Virus record (IMG/VR): IMGVR_UViG_3300020185_000260
Coordinates: 1-24,169 of that record
Length of the DNA stretch: 24,169 bases
Source: a virus
Strand: one strand, 5' to 3'
The notes beneath the pieces are model-generated. The model was not told where the DNA came from. It ran no database searches and saw only the letters and a list, made by a program, of their open reading frames with translations. This document shows positions 6,101 through 14,432 of this stretch, piece by piece. Within the stretch, counting starts at the first letter, position 1, and every line of letters begins with the position of its first letter. A program made the translations under genes and the position numbers.

Positions 6101-9050
6101 CGTCGTCATCCGTTGTATCTCGCTCAGCCGTTTCTTGTACTTCAGATGCAGTAACTTCAGACCCACGAGGTCCGCGCCCTAATAGATCATTAATTCTTCC
6201 GATATGGTCCCTGACTTGCAGATTTCTGCCTTTAAAAGTGCCATCAGGGGCAAAATTACGCTGGTCTAACAGGCTTACCCCATCTCCATCTTGTATATCA
6301 AACCGACCCGTCGCAGTAGTCACCGAATCACCTAACAGATCTGCGAGAGAGGCTTGAAAGGCAGCGTTATCTTTATACAAGATTAGCTCTGCTAGAATTT
6401 CTAACATCGCGGCGCGGTCAGTATTAAGGCGTCCTCCCCCACCGACATATTCTGTACCCTCTCGGGTCCGCAACAACCCTCGGCCCATGTTGATTAGCCG
6501 ACTCAGATCAATAGTTGTACGGCTCCCATCGGGTCGTACAAGTACCGCTGTGCGGTTCTTTTGTTTGCCTCCTTGCGCGTACCCAATCGCTTTTAATAAA
6601 TACTGATCTTTCGGTAACCTTTGCTGCCTTCCATTGGCCTCAAACGTATACATTTCGTCAAAGCTTTCACGAATAACTTGAAACACGCCGTTTTTTTCTT
6701 GTATTGAGATAACCGAATTTGGGTTAGCAGCCTGCTCTTTTAGCGCTGTTCTCATGGTAGCGCCACTGTATTCGTCTAAACGCGCGTCTTCGCCAAACTG
6801 CTCGACAAAGTCTCTTCTCAGCTCTACTTCATTATCGAAAGGTTCCCTAGAGGTGTCTCGCGGAGCATGCTCAGCAACAACCTCAATTTCTGACTCACTA
6901 GTGGTTCTGTTCTCATTGAACTGGTCGTTATCCTCAAAACGCTGTCGCTGCTCCTCATCCATATTTTCGAATTGAGACTGATCGGTCATGCCAAGCTCTT
7001 CGAGGGCCTCGTCATCGAACTCCATGGCGCGAGTACCCTCATCCGCAAGCTTACGTTTACGGGTTTCAAGGGCTTGATCTGCTGAAATAACACGCACGCC
7101 TGCCGCGCCTAGGGGCGATAATCCCGCTGCGTTCTGCTGCGCGGCCTCTAGGTTAGTGACGTTTGTAAGCTCGGCAGAGACAACATTTCCATTGGCGTCG
7201 AGGGCTTCAACCACCAAATCTGCGCCATCGACCTTCTGAGATGTATATCCCAGTGCGGCTGCGAGAGACTGTTCATCGGCGCCTGACTTGACCACTTCGT
7301 CAGCTAGCTTCTCGCTCTTAGTAACGATGGTGCCGCGACCAGGGATATACCTCGCATAAAAGACTTTATCGTTAATAATGTAACGACCGTCTTCGGGAAA
7401 CTGCTCTCTGCCTTGCTCTCCAGCAATCCACACAGCAGATTTTGTGCTGTTACTATCATGGATAGCATCGAGCTGAGCGTTAAGGTCTGATGTGGGTTCG
7501 GGGGTGGTTACTCCCGTATCGGTTTCACCAAACTGTTCGGCATCAATCTCATCACTAACGCGCTTTTCTTGCGCTTTGCGGAGCTGCTCCTTTGACTTGT
7601 CGAAGATGCGCTTAGACTCGCCTGCTGCTGCGCCTAGGGTTCCCCCAGCGCCGCCTGCCGCGCCACCGCCGATAAGGCCCGCAAAAAATGACTCTGCCAA
7701 GCGTAGTACCGCATCCTCTTGAGTAAAGGTATCATCGAGGTCAAAGCGATTAGCTACGCTAATACCCTCTTGCACAAACTCTGTCGTACCCTCGATTGCT
7801 CCGCCTTTGACGGCAGCACCTCCAATATCAGACGCCAAACGACTAAAGATGCCACCATCCTTGGCAGCGCGTTTACTGGCTACGTTCCCCACCAGCTTGA
7901 GCAAAGCAACTTCACCCAAAACCCCTACGGCAGCTTGCGGAGCACCGAGCGCAGCTGCGCGGAACGCCTGCATCGGGTCTAGCTCCTTACCGGAGTCCAA
8001 TGCTTCGGACAAATTGCTGCCCGACAGCGGTGCATATTCGGAAGCAAACGCGCCCGACAGTGCTCCGCGTCGGAAGTACTTATACATTTCGTCTGCAAGC
8101 TGACTCTCATCTGGAGTAGCGACGCCCTTTGCTACTCTTTTTAATGAGTCAGAAACAACGCGCTTGGCTGCGCTACGACCTGTTGCTGACAGGACTCCTC
8201 GCCCCGCTACTGCTGCGATGCCGCCTATCCCTGCGCCCGCTATAGATGAAAGGGCAGAGGGCGTAATCTGCCCTCCCGCTTTAACTGCCTGAGTAATAAA
8301 GCCGCCGAATGTTGGCTGCTCCACAAACTCCTCAAAGGACGGAATGTCCTCCATAAGAGAAGCTGTGTACTCTTCGTTTTGACGGGCTTGGAAGATGTTT
8401 TCTGCAGCAGCTTCATCCGCCCCAACAAGCGTCTGTGCAAGCGCTTGAAAGTAGTCTATGTCGGTAGCGAGACCTTCGGCACCCGCCTGTACAGACCTAG
8501 AAAAAACCTCCGTAAGAGGCATTTCTCGCACCAGTCTGCCATTTTCGATTTTTGGGGCTTTTGCTTGTTGGCGCGCTTCTGTTGGAGGCGTTGAGGATGC
8601 TCGCTTTGCAACGGGAGGTGCATCGCCAGCAGCAGTAGCCCCTATACCACGCGCTTGATCCATCATTGCCGAAGAGTACAACTCTGCCGCTTGCGGCGTT
8701 TCAAAGCTTACCATTGCGCTAAGCATCTGCTCACGAACAGCGGGATCGCTTAAATCAATTTTGTCATCAGGAGAGAGACCCATCTTATCCGCCACATAAG
8801 CTGCATAAGCGGGTGTTGGATTATTATCCTCCGGTGGAGCAAACCTTTGTATTGTATCTGTTACGGTATCAATGCTGTAGTTTTTGCCGTAGTTAGACAG
8901 GAGTCTGTCTGCCGCACGAAGTCCATTAACGGGATCATCAAACTGAACAAACCCGCCACCATCGCTACCCGTTTGTCCAACCCAGTCATTCGCGGGGTTA
9001 TACCGAATATTAAGCCAGTTATTGTTGCGAATGCCTAAATTAGAAGCCAA
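3168..9050 (-). CDS. Giant internal virion (ejection) protein with wall-hydrolase-like and metallopeptidase motifs (1960 aa)
   Basis: The start is TTG at 9050, with AGGGA 8 nt upstream. No in-frame ATG occurs before about residue 90, and the first domain begins at once, so TTG is required. Residues 5-118 (GIRNNNWLNIRYNPANDW, then FVQFDDPVNGLRAADRLL) match the N-terminal domain of phage virion peptidoglycan hydrolases related to P5-type structural proteins. Ala/Gly-rich hydrophobic stretches follow (about 255-295 and 455-480), then a long acidic region. A HEIGH zinc motif lies at 1170-1174, with GFEEWYAD some 50 residues later as a likely third-ligand site (E1224/E1225). Hydrophobic helices occur near 1606-1632 and 1835-1857. 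Length and position match T7 gp16-like ejection proteins; the multi-domain layout recalls large 'polyvalent' phage proteins. It is probably injected with the DNA. Confidence 0.85.
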   Translation of the reverse strand: MASNLGIRNNNWLNIRYNPANDWVGQTGSDGGGFVQFDDPVNGLRAADRLLSNYGKNYSIDTVTDTIQRFAPPEDNNPTPAYAAYVADKMGLSPDDKIDLSDPAVREQMLSAMVSFETPQAAELYSSAMMDQARGIGATAAGDAPPVAKRASSTPPTEARQQAKAPKIENGRLVREMPLTEVFSRSVQAGAEGLATDIDYFQALAQTLVGADEAAAENIFQARQNEEYTASLMEDIPSFEEFVEQPTFGGFITQAVKAGGQITPSALSSIAGAGIGGIAAVAGRGVLSATGRSAAKRVVSDSLKRVAKGVATPDESQLADEMYKYFRRGALSGAFASEYAPLSGSNLSEALDSGKELDPMQAFRAAALGAPQAAVGVLGEVALLKLVGNVASKRAAKDGGIFSRLASDIGGAAVKGGAIEGTTEFVQEGISVANRFDLDDTFTQEDAVLRLAESFFAGLIGGGAAGGAGGTLGAAAGESKRIFDKSKEQLRKAQEKRVSDEIDAEQFGETDTGVTTPEPTSDLNAQLDAIHDSNSTKSAVWIAGEQGREQFPEDGRYIINDKVFYARYIPGRGTIVTKSEKLADEVVKSGADEQSLAAALGYTSQKVDGADLVVEALDANGNVVSAELTNVTNLEAAQQNAAGLSPLGAAGVRVISADQALETRKRKLADEGTRAMEFDDEALEELGMTDQSQFENMDEEQRQRFEDNDQFNENRTTSESEIEVVAEHAPRDTSREPFDNEVELRRDFVEQFGEDARLDEYSGATMRTALKEQAANPNSVISIQEKNGVFQVIRESFDEMYTFEANGRQQRLPKDQYLLKAIGYAQGGKQKNRTAVLVRPDGSRTTIDLSRLINMGRGLLRTREGTEYVGGGGRLNTDRAAMLEILAELILYKDNAAFQASLADLLGDSVTTATGRFDIQDGDGVSLLDQRNFAPDGTFKGRNLQVRDHIGRINDLLGRGPRGSEVTASEVQETAERDTTDDDALPNDFGRGQTDTVSRDFDPEVDTQEAREESVINTVPAKVAPASERAGMESQEIGLQEPTRDEAFGGDPDRRRGAAPSTKASVEPSQPLRPTATWDSDPLVKGVHDQLLDTLELDERPSVVSFSIVDKMSDAEIRANFRPEIATDVIRLRNLLRERKTTMGFYSSDTNTIIIRETGNAMADALVIAHEIGHALFRQEQKKGMANPALRKRLEEAYKNSPKYKSYETLRPDQRGVPELLGFEEWYADQVARWATKQYINRQARSLTERHFKKLARRMKNLFNSITSPNFKRIFAEYDVVNETFEQYIEGVLGSAATHTEVTNTTTLQQTLIPDIVEQTQDLPGARSVARAYSKVTKSNLASAIRSLLLPADNILRKVAGDEIADMFYVRAQDLAARGKLGFLRATNVTIGRWKNRFEREIGDMSSPEVQDGFKAAFASTPTAELTGVPRQIRDYLEAFYEEYIEPSNTGIGKRLDYFPISLNLFEITERRVEFKQLLLDNDPTIDAKTVDAAIDRLVKLGQSIEEEPAIDPTNPAAAVEQAIKLTANIKDRAILGDFVNAPDAAFIDYMRHVIKRVEFNKATGGPEALQARLAALSDEDRKTAEDVISSYLGYQKQPIAPWMRKLNSWGQFLQFVTILPFATIASLPDLAGPIINHKDFSGLWVGFKQIVATVKDRDEAQQLARDIGVVTSETVANAWVTQAEQDYMDPMVRKLSDGFFRLIGLDFFTKFSREFASNMGVQFLMNHARNEFNNPNSTRYLEELGVTAEEIMAWHEGGKSFDTAEGAKVRDALARFVESSIMRPNAAERPVWASDPRFALVWQLKAYFYSYYKTIMGGVLREANARTDDTTGMAQLTAVSSILLLTAVATMPLAMMGMELREHAKNGLAWLLPGKEADDKYFRSDKMDWDDYWYEIVDKSGFLGPMSMARMAHQNAEWGNSAIFSLLGPTAETIEEAFQNGWRVDRTFNNRLAPIYNQL

Positions 9051-9055
9051 CGTCT

Positions 9056-10996
9056 TTATCCCTGACCAGGTACATTTTTCGCTATCACCGCGATCTCAAG
9101 AATCCTGTAGACGTTCTCATTCAAATCTTTCAGTACGCGTGGCTCGACCATTTCGTCAAGTGTCTCTCCATAAGCGTCGGTATATGTAAAGCCGATTATT
9201 TCTCCTTTGCTGTTAAACTTCCCATTGACTCGATCGAGGTCAAAGTCGGTGGTGTCTATGTTCTCGCCCGTAGCATCACCCCGAAATAACGAATTCCACG
9301 TCTCAGATAGACCTCCCTCCTCTTCCGCTGCATAAACAGCCAATATCTGACTAGCTATAGGCTTGAGAGCATCCATCGCGTACTTAGCTGCGCTTGGATT
9401 CTTTTTATAAAATGGCGCTGCTTCTACAAAGAACTGAGTAAGGGAAGGCATAAACCTCTCGACAGCCTGTGGGTCTAACACGCCATCTTCGTCTCGTTCT
9501 TTATTGAACGCCTCTACCAGATCGCCCCCGATAGTTGATGCGGCAGCTGCATCGGTAAAGTCTTGGGCTTTTATAGCTTGCATAAGACGGCCCAAGTTAG
9601 TGTCTGCGTTCTGCTTTTGTATGCCCGCCGTAGTTGCGTCTTTCGCGGACATCGATGTTGTGCCGGTTTCGAAGATGTTGTTGATTTCAGCCAGCATTTG
9701 TCGTTGGTTAGCGCGATCTGGATTTTTACCGCCCCCGATGGCTGCAATCATGGCAACCCGAGCCATGGCCCGGTCTCGTCGATTCTCAAGATTCGCCAAG
9801 TCGTTGACAGTCTGCACGCCTGCCTGCTGCAACTGTGTTGCAACTACAGCTTGCTCTTCTGGCGAGACAGTAATTTCGCCGGACATAACCTTCTCTACTA
9901 CCTGATCGGTCGGCATGTCCTTGGTTTGTTCAACCACCTTATCGACAGACGCCTGTTGCTCGGGGGTGTTCATGGCGAATGTTGCGGGTTCGAGTTCGGC
10001 TATTTCGTTTTCTAGCCGCGCGATTTTGCCTTGAGAAACCTGTCTTGCGGAAATCGCTAGGCGTCCAGTCTTCCCTTCAAGATTCGCTAAGCGCTTTTTT
10101 TCCTTAACTAGCTCTTCGGGCGCTTTCTTTATCCTCCCTTCCTTACGAGCGTCGAGCCCCCGTTGCTCTTGCTCACCCATGAGGGCAAGCGGACCTCGGA
10201 CTTGGCGCGTGGCTTGCGTAGGCTCCTCATCGGGAGTCATAGTAATTTCTGGTGCTGGAGTTTCGGATTCAGCGGGGGGCTCACCGGATGCAACGGAATC
10301 AATGAACTTCTGCTTCTCAGCTGGGTCATCAATGTTTGCAGCGGTCGCTATGACACCCCTCTTGGTTGCAACCTGCTGTTCCTGGGGCAAACCTGCTATC
10401 GCATCTTCTAGCCCCGCGTAGTCAGCAGTCACGATGCCTTCAGCCGCAAGTGCCGCAGAATTATCAAATTTCGTTTGATACTTTAAAGTGTTCGCAAGGG
10501 CCTCGTTTGTCACGTTGACAAAATCTTCGAGCGTCTTGAATGAAGCAACGGGGGAATCAGGGTCGCTGCTGCCATCCAGCGTAATCACGCCAAACGAGCC
10601 ATCCTCGTTAGAAGTCTGAATAACCCATCCGTCGTTTGGTCCTTTGACCCATCTAGCATCTTTTACTGAGGGATCAATTAAGCGATTCGATCTCGCAATA
10701 CCAAGCGCCACACTTCTAGCCTGAGCGTCACCAGCTTCTAGCCCCGCAGCTAACTTTTTGCCATCAATGCGAGTCTTAGTGTCGTTCAAAAACCCCGCGT
10801 TATCAATTAATGTCATGGTGCCATTCGCGGCGGCTACGTCTAACCGCTCTCGCTCTTTGGTAGATAAACGTGCCCCCTCTTGTTCAGCAAGGACAAGCTG
10901 TCGTTCCGCGCGGTCACGCTTGTCTCTGGCGGAAATAGCCGCCCCAGCTCCCGCCACACCCATACCAAAACCTGCTAACCCTTCTAAAACGCTCAT
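9056..10996 (-). CDS. Probable internal virion protein (646 aa)
   Basis: The N terminus has a Gly/Ala-rich hydrophobic stretch (GLAGFGMGVAGAGAAI, about residues 6-21). A long, mostly helical and charged chain follows, with coiled-coil-like segments around residues 290-340 (KKRLANLEGKTGRLAISARQ and following). No enzymatic motif is visible. The ATG at 10996 has AAGGGAAAG upstream, and only 5 nt separate its stop from the giant protein's TTG. The order of two small helical proteins, this one, then a giant hydrolase-bearing protein parallels the gp14-gp15-gp16 ejection set of T7-like phages and gp7/gp20/gp16 of P22. I infer that it is the middle-sized ejection protein; sequence-level homology is not claimed. 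Confidence 0.65.
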   Translation of the reverse strand: MSVLEGLAGFGMGVAGAGAAISARDKRDRAERQLVLAEQEGARLSTKERERLDVAAANGTMTLIDNAGFLNDTKTRIDGKKLAAGLEAGDAQARSVALGIARSNRLIDPSVKDARWVKGPNDGWVIQTSNEDGSFGVITLDGSSDPDSPVASFKTLEDFVNVTNEALANTLKYQTKFDNSAALAAEGIVTADYAGLEDAIAGLPQEQQVATKRGVIATAANIDDPAEKQKFIDSVASGEPPAESETPAPEITMTPDEEPTQATRQVRGPLALMGEQEQRGLDARKEGRIKKAPEELVKEKKRLANLEGKTGRLAISARQVSQGKIARLENEIAELEPATFAMNTPEQQASVDKVVEQTKDMPTDQVVEKVMSGEITVSPEEQAVVATQLQQAGVQTVNDLANLENRRDRAMARVAMIAAIGGGKNPDRANQRQMLAEINNIFETGTTSMSAKDATTAGIQKQNADTNLGRLMQAIKAQDFTDAAAASTIGGDLVEAFNKERDEDGVLDPQAVERFMPSLTQFFVEAAPFYKKNPSAAKYAMDALKPIASQILAVYAAEEEGGLSETWNSLFRGDATGENIDTTDFDLDRVNGKFNSKGEIIGFTYTDAYGETLDEMVEPRVLKDLNENVYRILEIAVIAKNVPGQG

Positions 10997-11005
10997 ATCT
11001 TTCCC

Positions 11006-11650
11006 TTACAGTAAAAACGCGCCGAGAATCGCTGCCGATCCTAAACTACCAATCAGCCCGTAGGTCTGAGCTTTTTGGGCGGCCTTGGCTTGCGTGTATG
11101 CGTTGTTCCGAGCAGTTGCATCAGCAGCAGCAGATCCCATCTGCTGCAAAGATGAGCGATTCACGCCCTGCCCGATATTAATAAGGTCCGATAGTGCTCT
11201 CTGGTTCGCGTCGCGCTGTGCTAAGCGAGCGTCCGAGACAGCTTGAATACCGCCGAGCGTGTTACTCCGACCCAGACTGCGCTGCATCTCTTGTTGTTGT
11301 GCTGGTGTGAGACTTGCGCCGTAACGACTGATATTGCGCTGTGCAACATCACTTGCCATCTGCTGGGCACCCGCCACGTCCTCGCGCGCCTGATCAATTA
11401 GCCCGGTGTCATTTTGTGCTTGGTTAATCAGTTCCTCTTCAAACTGCCCATATTCATTGACATAGTCGAGATACTGCTGACGAGTCATATCAGCAAATGT
11501 TTTGTCGGGGTCGCTTACTGTTGGTATCTGCCCGCCTGTATAAAGGTTTCCGCCAGTGGTTGGACCTCTTCCTGTTGGAAACTGCTCGCCAATGTTGGGA
11601 TTTACACCCAGCTGTATAGCAGCTACATCTGGAATGTTGTCCAGTGACAT
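11006..11650 (-). CDS. Probable internal virion protein, T7 gp14-like in layout (214 aa)
   Basis: A Pro/Gly-rich start is followed by a long helical, Gln/Ala-rich middle (about residues 55-195). The C-terminal hydrophobic helix (YGLIGSLGSAAILGAFLL) ends the protein. Amphipathic helix plus terminal membrane helix suits a protein that inserts into the host envelope during DNA ejection. Its ATG overlaps the preceding gene's TGA by one base (TGATG), indicating translational coupling. It has no signal peptide, no cysteines and no catalytic motif. The assignment comes from composition and position in the ejection cluster; a generic tail-associated helical protein is the alternative. Confidence 0.6.
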   Translation of the reverse strand: MSLDNIPDVAAIQLGVNPNIGEQFPTGRGPTTGGNLYTGGQIPTVSDPDKTFADMTRQQYLDYVNEYGQFEEELINQAQNDTGLIDQAREDVAGAQQMASDVAQRNISRYGASLTPAQQQEMQRSLGRSNTLGGIQAVSDARLAQRDANQRALSDLINIGQGVNRSSLQQMGSAAADATARNNAYTQAKAAQKAQTYGLIGSLGSAAILGAFLL

Positions 11651-12237
11651 CAGATACCTCCTTGAGCCGTAAGGGCGTCGTAAGTGCCTAGCGCGAACTT
11701 ACCAAGACCCGACTTTGCCGCATCTGGGTTAGCGTCTAGATATTTGTTTAACGCCCCACCAGCAACCGCGCCGATCAACTGACCGCCAGCTCTGTACTTA
11801 GCAGCGGAAACCTGCTGATTGGCTTTCGCTTTGGTGAGTGCCTCAGAGGTGCCAAGTCGAGAAGCTTTTGCTAGGCCAACTTGCGCCTCTGCTGCTTGTC
11901 CCCTAGCAGTCCCAAGAACGCCGGTTTTCATAGTGTTCTCAATGCCTTTGGCGGCGGCAGTGGCTTGACCAAGCTGACCTTGTATAGCAGCAGAACGATC
12001 GCCCGCTGCATCCACTCTCTGCGTCTCTTGAAAGCCCCCACCGGACAGCGCTTGCTGCGTGTCTGCGTTGGCCCTGCCTCGCAACGTAGTCTTGTAATCG
12101 TCAGTCATGGACTTATCACGCATCTGCTGAAGCAGGGGGTCATACAACTGCTTAAAACGGTCGTATTCCGCCTTCGCTACGCCCGCTGAGACTTTCTCGG
12201 CTTCTGAGGGTTCGACTTTCTCTGGACCTTTACCCAT
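11650..12237 (-). CDS. Probable small internal virion protein (195 aa)
   Basis: This Ala/Gln/Lys-rich, predominantly helical protein carries a weakly hydrophobic glycine-rich stretch near residues 150-163 (GGQLIGAVAGGALNKYL). Its composition closely resembles the next gene (11006-11650), suggesting two related, perhaps anciently duplicated, ejection components. The ATG at 12237 has GAAGGATG as ribosome site and overlaps the end of the preceding gene by 8 nt. There is no recognisable enzymatic domain or signal peptide. The role is inferred from location at the head of the ejection-protein cluster. Confidence 0.6.
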   Translation of the reverse strand: MGKGPEKVEPSEAEKVSAGVAKAEYDRFKQLYDPLLQQMRDKSMTDDYKTTLRGRANADTQQALSGGGFQETQRVDAAGDRSAAIQGQLGQATAAAKGIENTMKTGVLGTARGQAAEAQVGLAKASRLGTSEALTKAKANQQVSAAKYRAGGQLIGAVAGGALNKYLDANPDAAKSGLGKFALGTYDALTAQGGI

Positions 12238-12700
12238 GTCTTACATCCTTCTTTAAAGTAAGGAGCTCTAACTCCCAACCGACTTTCTCCTGTAAATACT
12301 CGGCCAGCTTTACGCTCGCTGTTTTTGTTTCTAGGTACTTAGCGCCAATATCCCGAGCAACCTGCTCAAAAAAAGCGCAATGGCTAATCCCCACTGCGTC
12401 ACCGCGCTGACGGGCATACGAGAACCACAAGAGTAAAGAGCGCACCCCGGTGTATGCCTCTGTAGTGACTGTAGTCACAACAAACCCAACATCTGAAACC
12501 CAAAAATGTGCATCCTCTGCTTTACATGCTGCATAAACATCTTCGGGTATGAGGTCCACAAACAAACTTTCATCAATAATTTCTTCAAGCGCTGGCCTAA
12601 CCCAGTACCAATGCGACCTAATATCTGAGAGAACCCAGTCACTAGACTTCTCTTCCATATCGGTTTCTTGAGTACTTGGGGGAGCGGTACAACCCTCCAT
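12230..12700 (-). CDS. Uncharacterised virion-cluster protein, possibly GNAT-fold (156 aa)
   Basis: The protein has an N-terminal WYWVRPALEEII helix, alternating strands around EDAHFWVSDVGFVV and a late helix AFFEQVARDIGAKYLE. These are followed by ending strands (KVGWELELLTLKK). This order and the closing helix/GW motif resemble the GNAT acyltransferase fold seen in small phage proteins beside head-tail genes. The acetyl-CoA P-loop (R/Q-x-x-G-x-G/A) is not clear, so activity is doubtful. The start at ATG 12700 has a good AGGAAGGTG ribosome site but overlaps the upstream gene by 59 nt. An ATG at 12658 would cut the overlap to 17 nt but has a poor site. The gene itself is credible; its function is uncertain. 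Confidence 0.55.
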   Translation of the reverse strand: MEGCTAPPSTQETDMEEKSSDWVLSDIRSHWYWVRPALEEIIDESLFVDLIPEDVYAACKAEDAHFWVSDVGFVVTTVTTEAYTGVRSLLLWFSYARQRGDAVGISHCAFFEQVARDIGAKYLETKTASVKLAEYLQEKVGWELELLTLKKDVRHG

Positions 12701-13328
12701 AATTCACCTTCCTGGCTATTGGCATATCTTCATGGCGCGATCTGCGCTCGGCTTCTTGAATACTTTGCTGAAAAAGGGTGCCGTATACCTGCGCCCCGGT
12801 AAGGTCAGTCCACTCCCTACTGGGCATACGCAACAAACGAAACAGCGCGCCTTGGATAATTGCATCGCGGTAATCAGTCATAACGCCGTCGTCACAAGCG
12901 CTGGACGTGTATGTTGGCTTTAGTTGAGCTCGTAGGATGACAGCCTGTGACTCTGTCGCATTTGGGACTGGAACTAGCCAGAACGCGGCCTGCGTCACCT
13001 TTACGAAATACTTCGGCGTACCCGCATTACTCGCGTCCCGCCACTTCGGCAAACGCTGCTCTAGCAACCCCGTAGAGATAGGCTCCAGGTCGTGCCCTTG
13101 GTGCGTTACCCACAATATTTTATGCGTGACCGCCCCGCTTGGTGGCTCCAAGTCGTACTCGTAGATGTTGGCGACCGTTGTGACGGGGTCCAGCTCTTGC
13201 TGGTACACAGGTGCTTTCTCGCACAACTCAATTGCCGCTGCCCGAATATTCGTCTCGATAAGAGTATCGGGGCAGCCGGGCACCATCGGAATTACTTCTG
13301 GTAGTAGTGTTTCGTAAGTTGTAGCCAT
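12642..13328 (-). CDS. Head-tail adaptor / tail-tube-like connector protein (228 aa)
   Basis: The N terminus (TYETLLPEVIPMVPGCPDTL, then an AAIELCEKAPVYQQEL helix) is the opening seen in phage adaptor proteins that sit under the portal. A DLEPPSGAVTHKILWV strand region and a late helical stretch (DAIIQGALFRLLRMP) follow, with a basic C-terminal tail rich in Arg and Tyr. It directly follows another adaptor-like gene and precedes the ejection proteins, as tail-tube or adaptor genes do in podoviruses. The ATG at 13328 has CAGGTGATG just upstream, formed across the preceding stop. It could correspond to T7 gp11 or P22 gp4 by position; I do not claim orthology. Confidence 0.65.
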   Translation of the reverse strand: MATTYETLLPEVIPMVPGCPDTLIETNIRAAAIELCEKAPVYQQELDPVTTVANIYEYDLEPPSGAVTHKILWVTHQGHDLEPISTGLLEQRLPKWRDASNAGTPKYFVKVTQAAFWLVPVPNATESQAVILRAQLKPTYTSSACDDGVMTDYRDAIIQGALFRLLRMPSREWTDLTGAQVYGTLFQQSIQEAERRSRHEDMPIARKVNYGGLYRSPKYSRNRYGREV

Positions 13329-13331
13329 ACG

Positions 13332-14027
13332 TTACATCACCTGTGGTTGAGCTTGCTGCCTACGTTCCATATTTGGATTTGTAACTGCGTCGATCTGTCC
13401 CTTGCCTGTGACGGACGTTATGAATAATTGATAGTGCCCAGACCCTCGCTGCGAATTACCTGCATACTCCGCGTCCTTCATGTAAGCCATATATAAAACG
13501 TAATTCATCACTGCGTTGGCAAAGATGTCTGGAATAGATAAGTTACCCGACTGCGCTAGGACAGCTGGATTAGATGAGTAAATTATTTCCAAGAAAGCAT
13601 CGCCAGCAACGCCGGGGTACACGTAAAAGTTCCTGGGGTTGGCCTCTTCGTATATATAATGCTTTACGATATTTGTATGTGCGGCGTCACCCGAAATGGT
13701 AGGGTCGTGCCAGTTAGGAGTTTGAGCGTCGAGCACTTCTCGGTCTACGATACGCACTGAGCGTTTGCCAGTACCGTTACTCAGAGCAGACATATTTCTG
13801 ACTACTTTAAGCAGCCTATTACCGCTGTTAGGAATGGTTTGCTTCGTACCAGTAACTAACTGAACTGTCTCGTTGTTTGCAGACGCGTCTGGCTTTAATA
13901 ATGCAATCTCCCGCTGTGCGTCGTTTACCCAAAGTACGAGCTCATCAACAACAGGCCATCTGACGCCAGTTGTATCTTGTAAAACCGTTTGCACTCTATC
14001 GATTACGCTTTGCACCGTGATTGCCAT
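13332..14027 (-). CDS. Phage adaptor protein, DUF6682-like (231 aa)
   Basis: The opening TVQSVIDRVQTVLQDTTGVR followed by WPVVDELVLWVNDAQREI and a Pro/Asn-rich strand region (NFYVYPGVAGDAFLEIIYSS) is the pattern I associate with the DUF6682 phage adaptor family. A terminal helix pair (NAVMNYVLYMAYMKDAEYAG) fits this too. Such proteins form the ring between portal and tail. The ATG at 14027 has AGGT just upstream, and gaps to both neighbours are 3-10 nt. It sits directly after the capsid gene and the small head protein, where adaptor genes are normally found. Family name from memory; a profile search would settle it. Confidence 0.7.
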   Translation of the reverse strand: MAITVQSVIDRVQTVLQDTTGVRWPVVDELVLWVNDAQREIALLKPDASANNETVQLVTGTKQTIPNSGNRLLKVVRNMSALSNGTGKRSVRIVDREVLDAQTPNWHDPTISGDAAHTNIVKHYIYEEANPRNFYVYPGVAGDAFLEIIYSSNPAVLAQSGNLSIPDIFANAVMNYVLYMAYMKDAEYAGNSQRGSGHYQLFITSVTGKGQIDAVTNPNMERRQQAQPQVM

Positions 14028-14037
14028 GATATTTTAC

Positions 14038-14391
14038 CTACGAGTTAAGTGTTGATTCCCAAGCTGCTTCACGCTCTGAAGTTGAAACAGTGCGGCCTGC
14101 ATATTTATTGACAACGGCTGCTTTCGGCGTTCCGTCTGCTTTGAAATCACCGGGGTTCGCCGCCTCGATAATATCTTCCATAACTTGGACCAGCGGCTTC
14201 TCGACCTTGGTCTCTTCTTCTCGTGCGGCTACCTGCTTCTCTTTTGGCGCGCTCGAAACAATATCCGCGCCCATAACCAATGCTGCTTTCCCAATTTCCT
14301 CGCCTACTTCACGAGGTACACCGGCTTCGAATAGCACTACGGCCCCAGACAGAGTGGCGACTCTGAGAGACTCCTTGCAAATAATCTTCAT
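14038..14391 (-). CDS. Small head-region protein of unknown function (117 aa)
   Basis: The N-terminal half is compact and hydrophobic (MKIICKESLRVATLSGAVVL, then FEAGVPREV). A charged linker (about residues 48-65) leads to a small C-terminal helical motif: FKADGTPKAAVVNKYAGRTV then STSEREAAWE. That motif, a 'x-DGxPK-x3-V-x7-S-x2-ER-x2-AW' pattern, recurs in small proteins encoded next to phage capsid genes. The ATG at 14391 has AAGGGA upstream, only a few bases after the U-tract of the terminator, so it may be expressed by read-through. It could be a capsid-associated or head-completion protein; no enzymatic motif is visible. Confidence 0.6.
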   Translation of the reverse strand: MKIICKESLRVATLSGAVVLFEAGVPREVGEEIGKAALVMGADIVSSAPKEKQVAAREEETKVEKPLVQVMEDIIEAANPGDFKADGTPKAAVVNKYAGRTVSTSEREAAWESTLNS

Positions 14392-14402
14392 GAATTTCCC
14401 TT

Positions 14403-14424
14403 AAAAAAGCCCCCCGAAGGGGGC
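14403..14424 (-). terminator. Intrinsic terminator after the major capsid gene
   Basis: On the minus strand the RNA reads GCCCCC-UUCG-GGGGGC followed by UUUUUU. This is a 6-bp all-GC stem closed by the very stable C(UUCG)G tetraloop with a six-U tail. It lies 8 nt after the capsid stop codon. The downstream head and tail genes have no obvious promoter of their own, so partial read-through is the likely design, giving more capsid than connector mRNA. Confidence 0.92.
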
Positions 14425-14432
14425 GATTATTA

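Noticed and set aside
5781-6182. Plus-strand open frame inside the giant virion gene
   Set aside because: It is antisense to a continuous 1960-codon gene, basic and Arg/Cys-rich in the manner of reverse-frame translations, with no start signal.
9504-10015. Two overlapping plus-strand open frames opposite the 646-residue virion gene
   Set aside because: They overlap each other and the real gene and lack ribosome sites; coding signal belongs to the minus strand.
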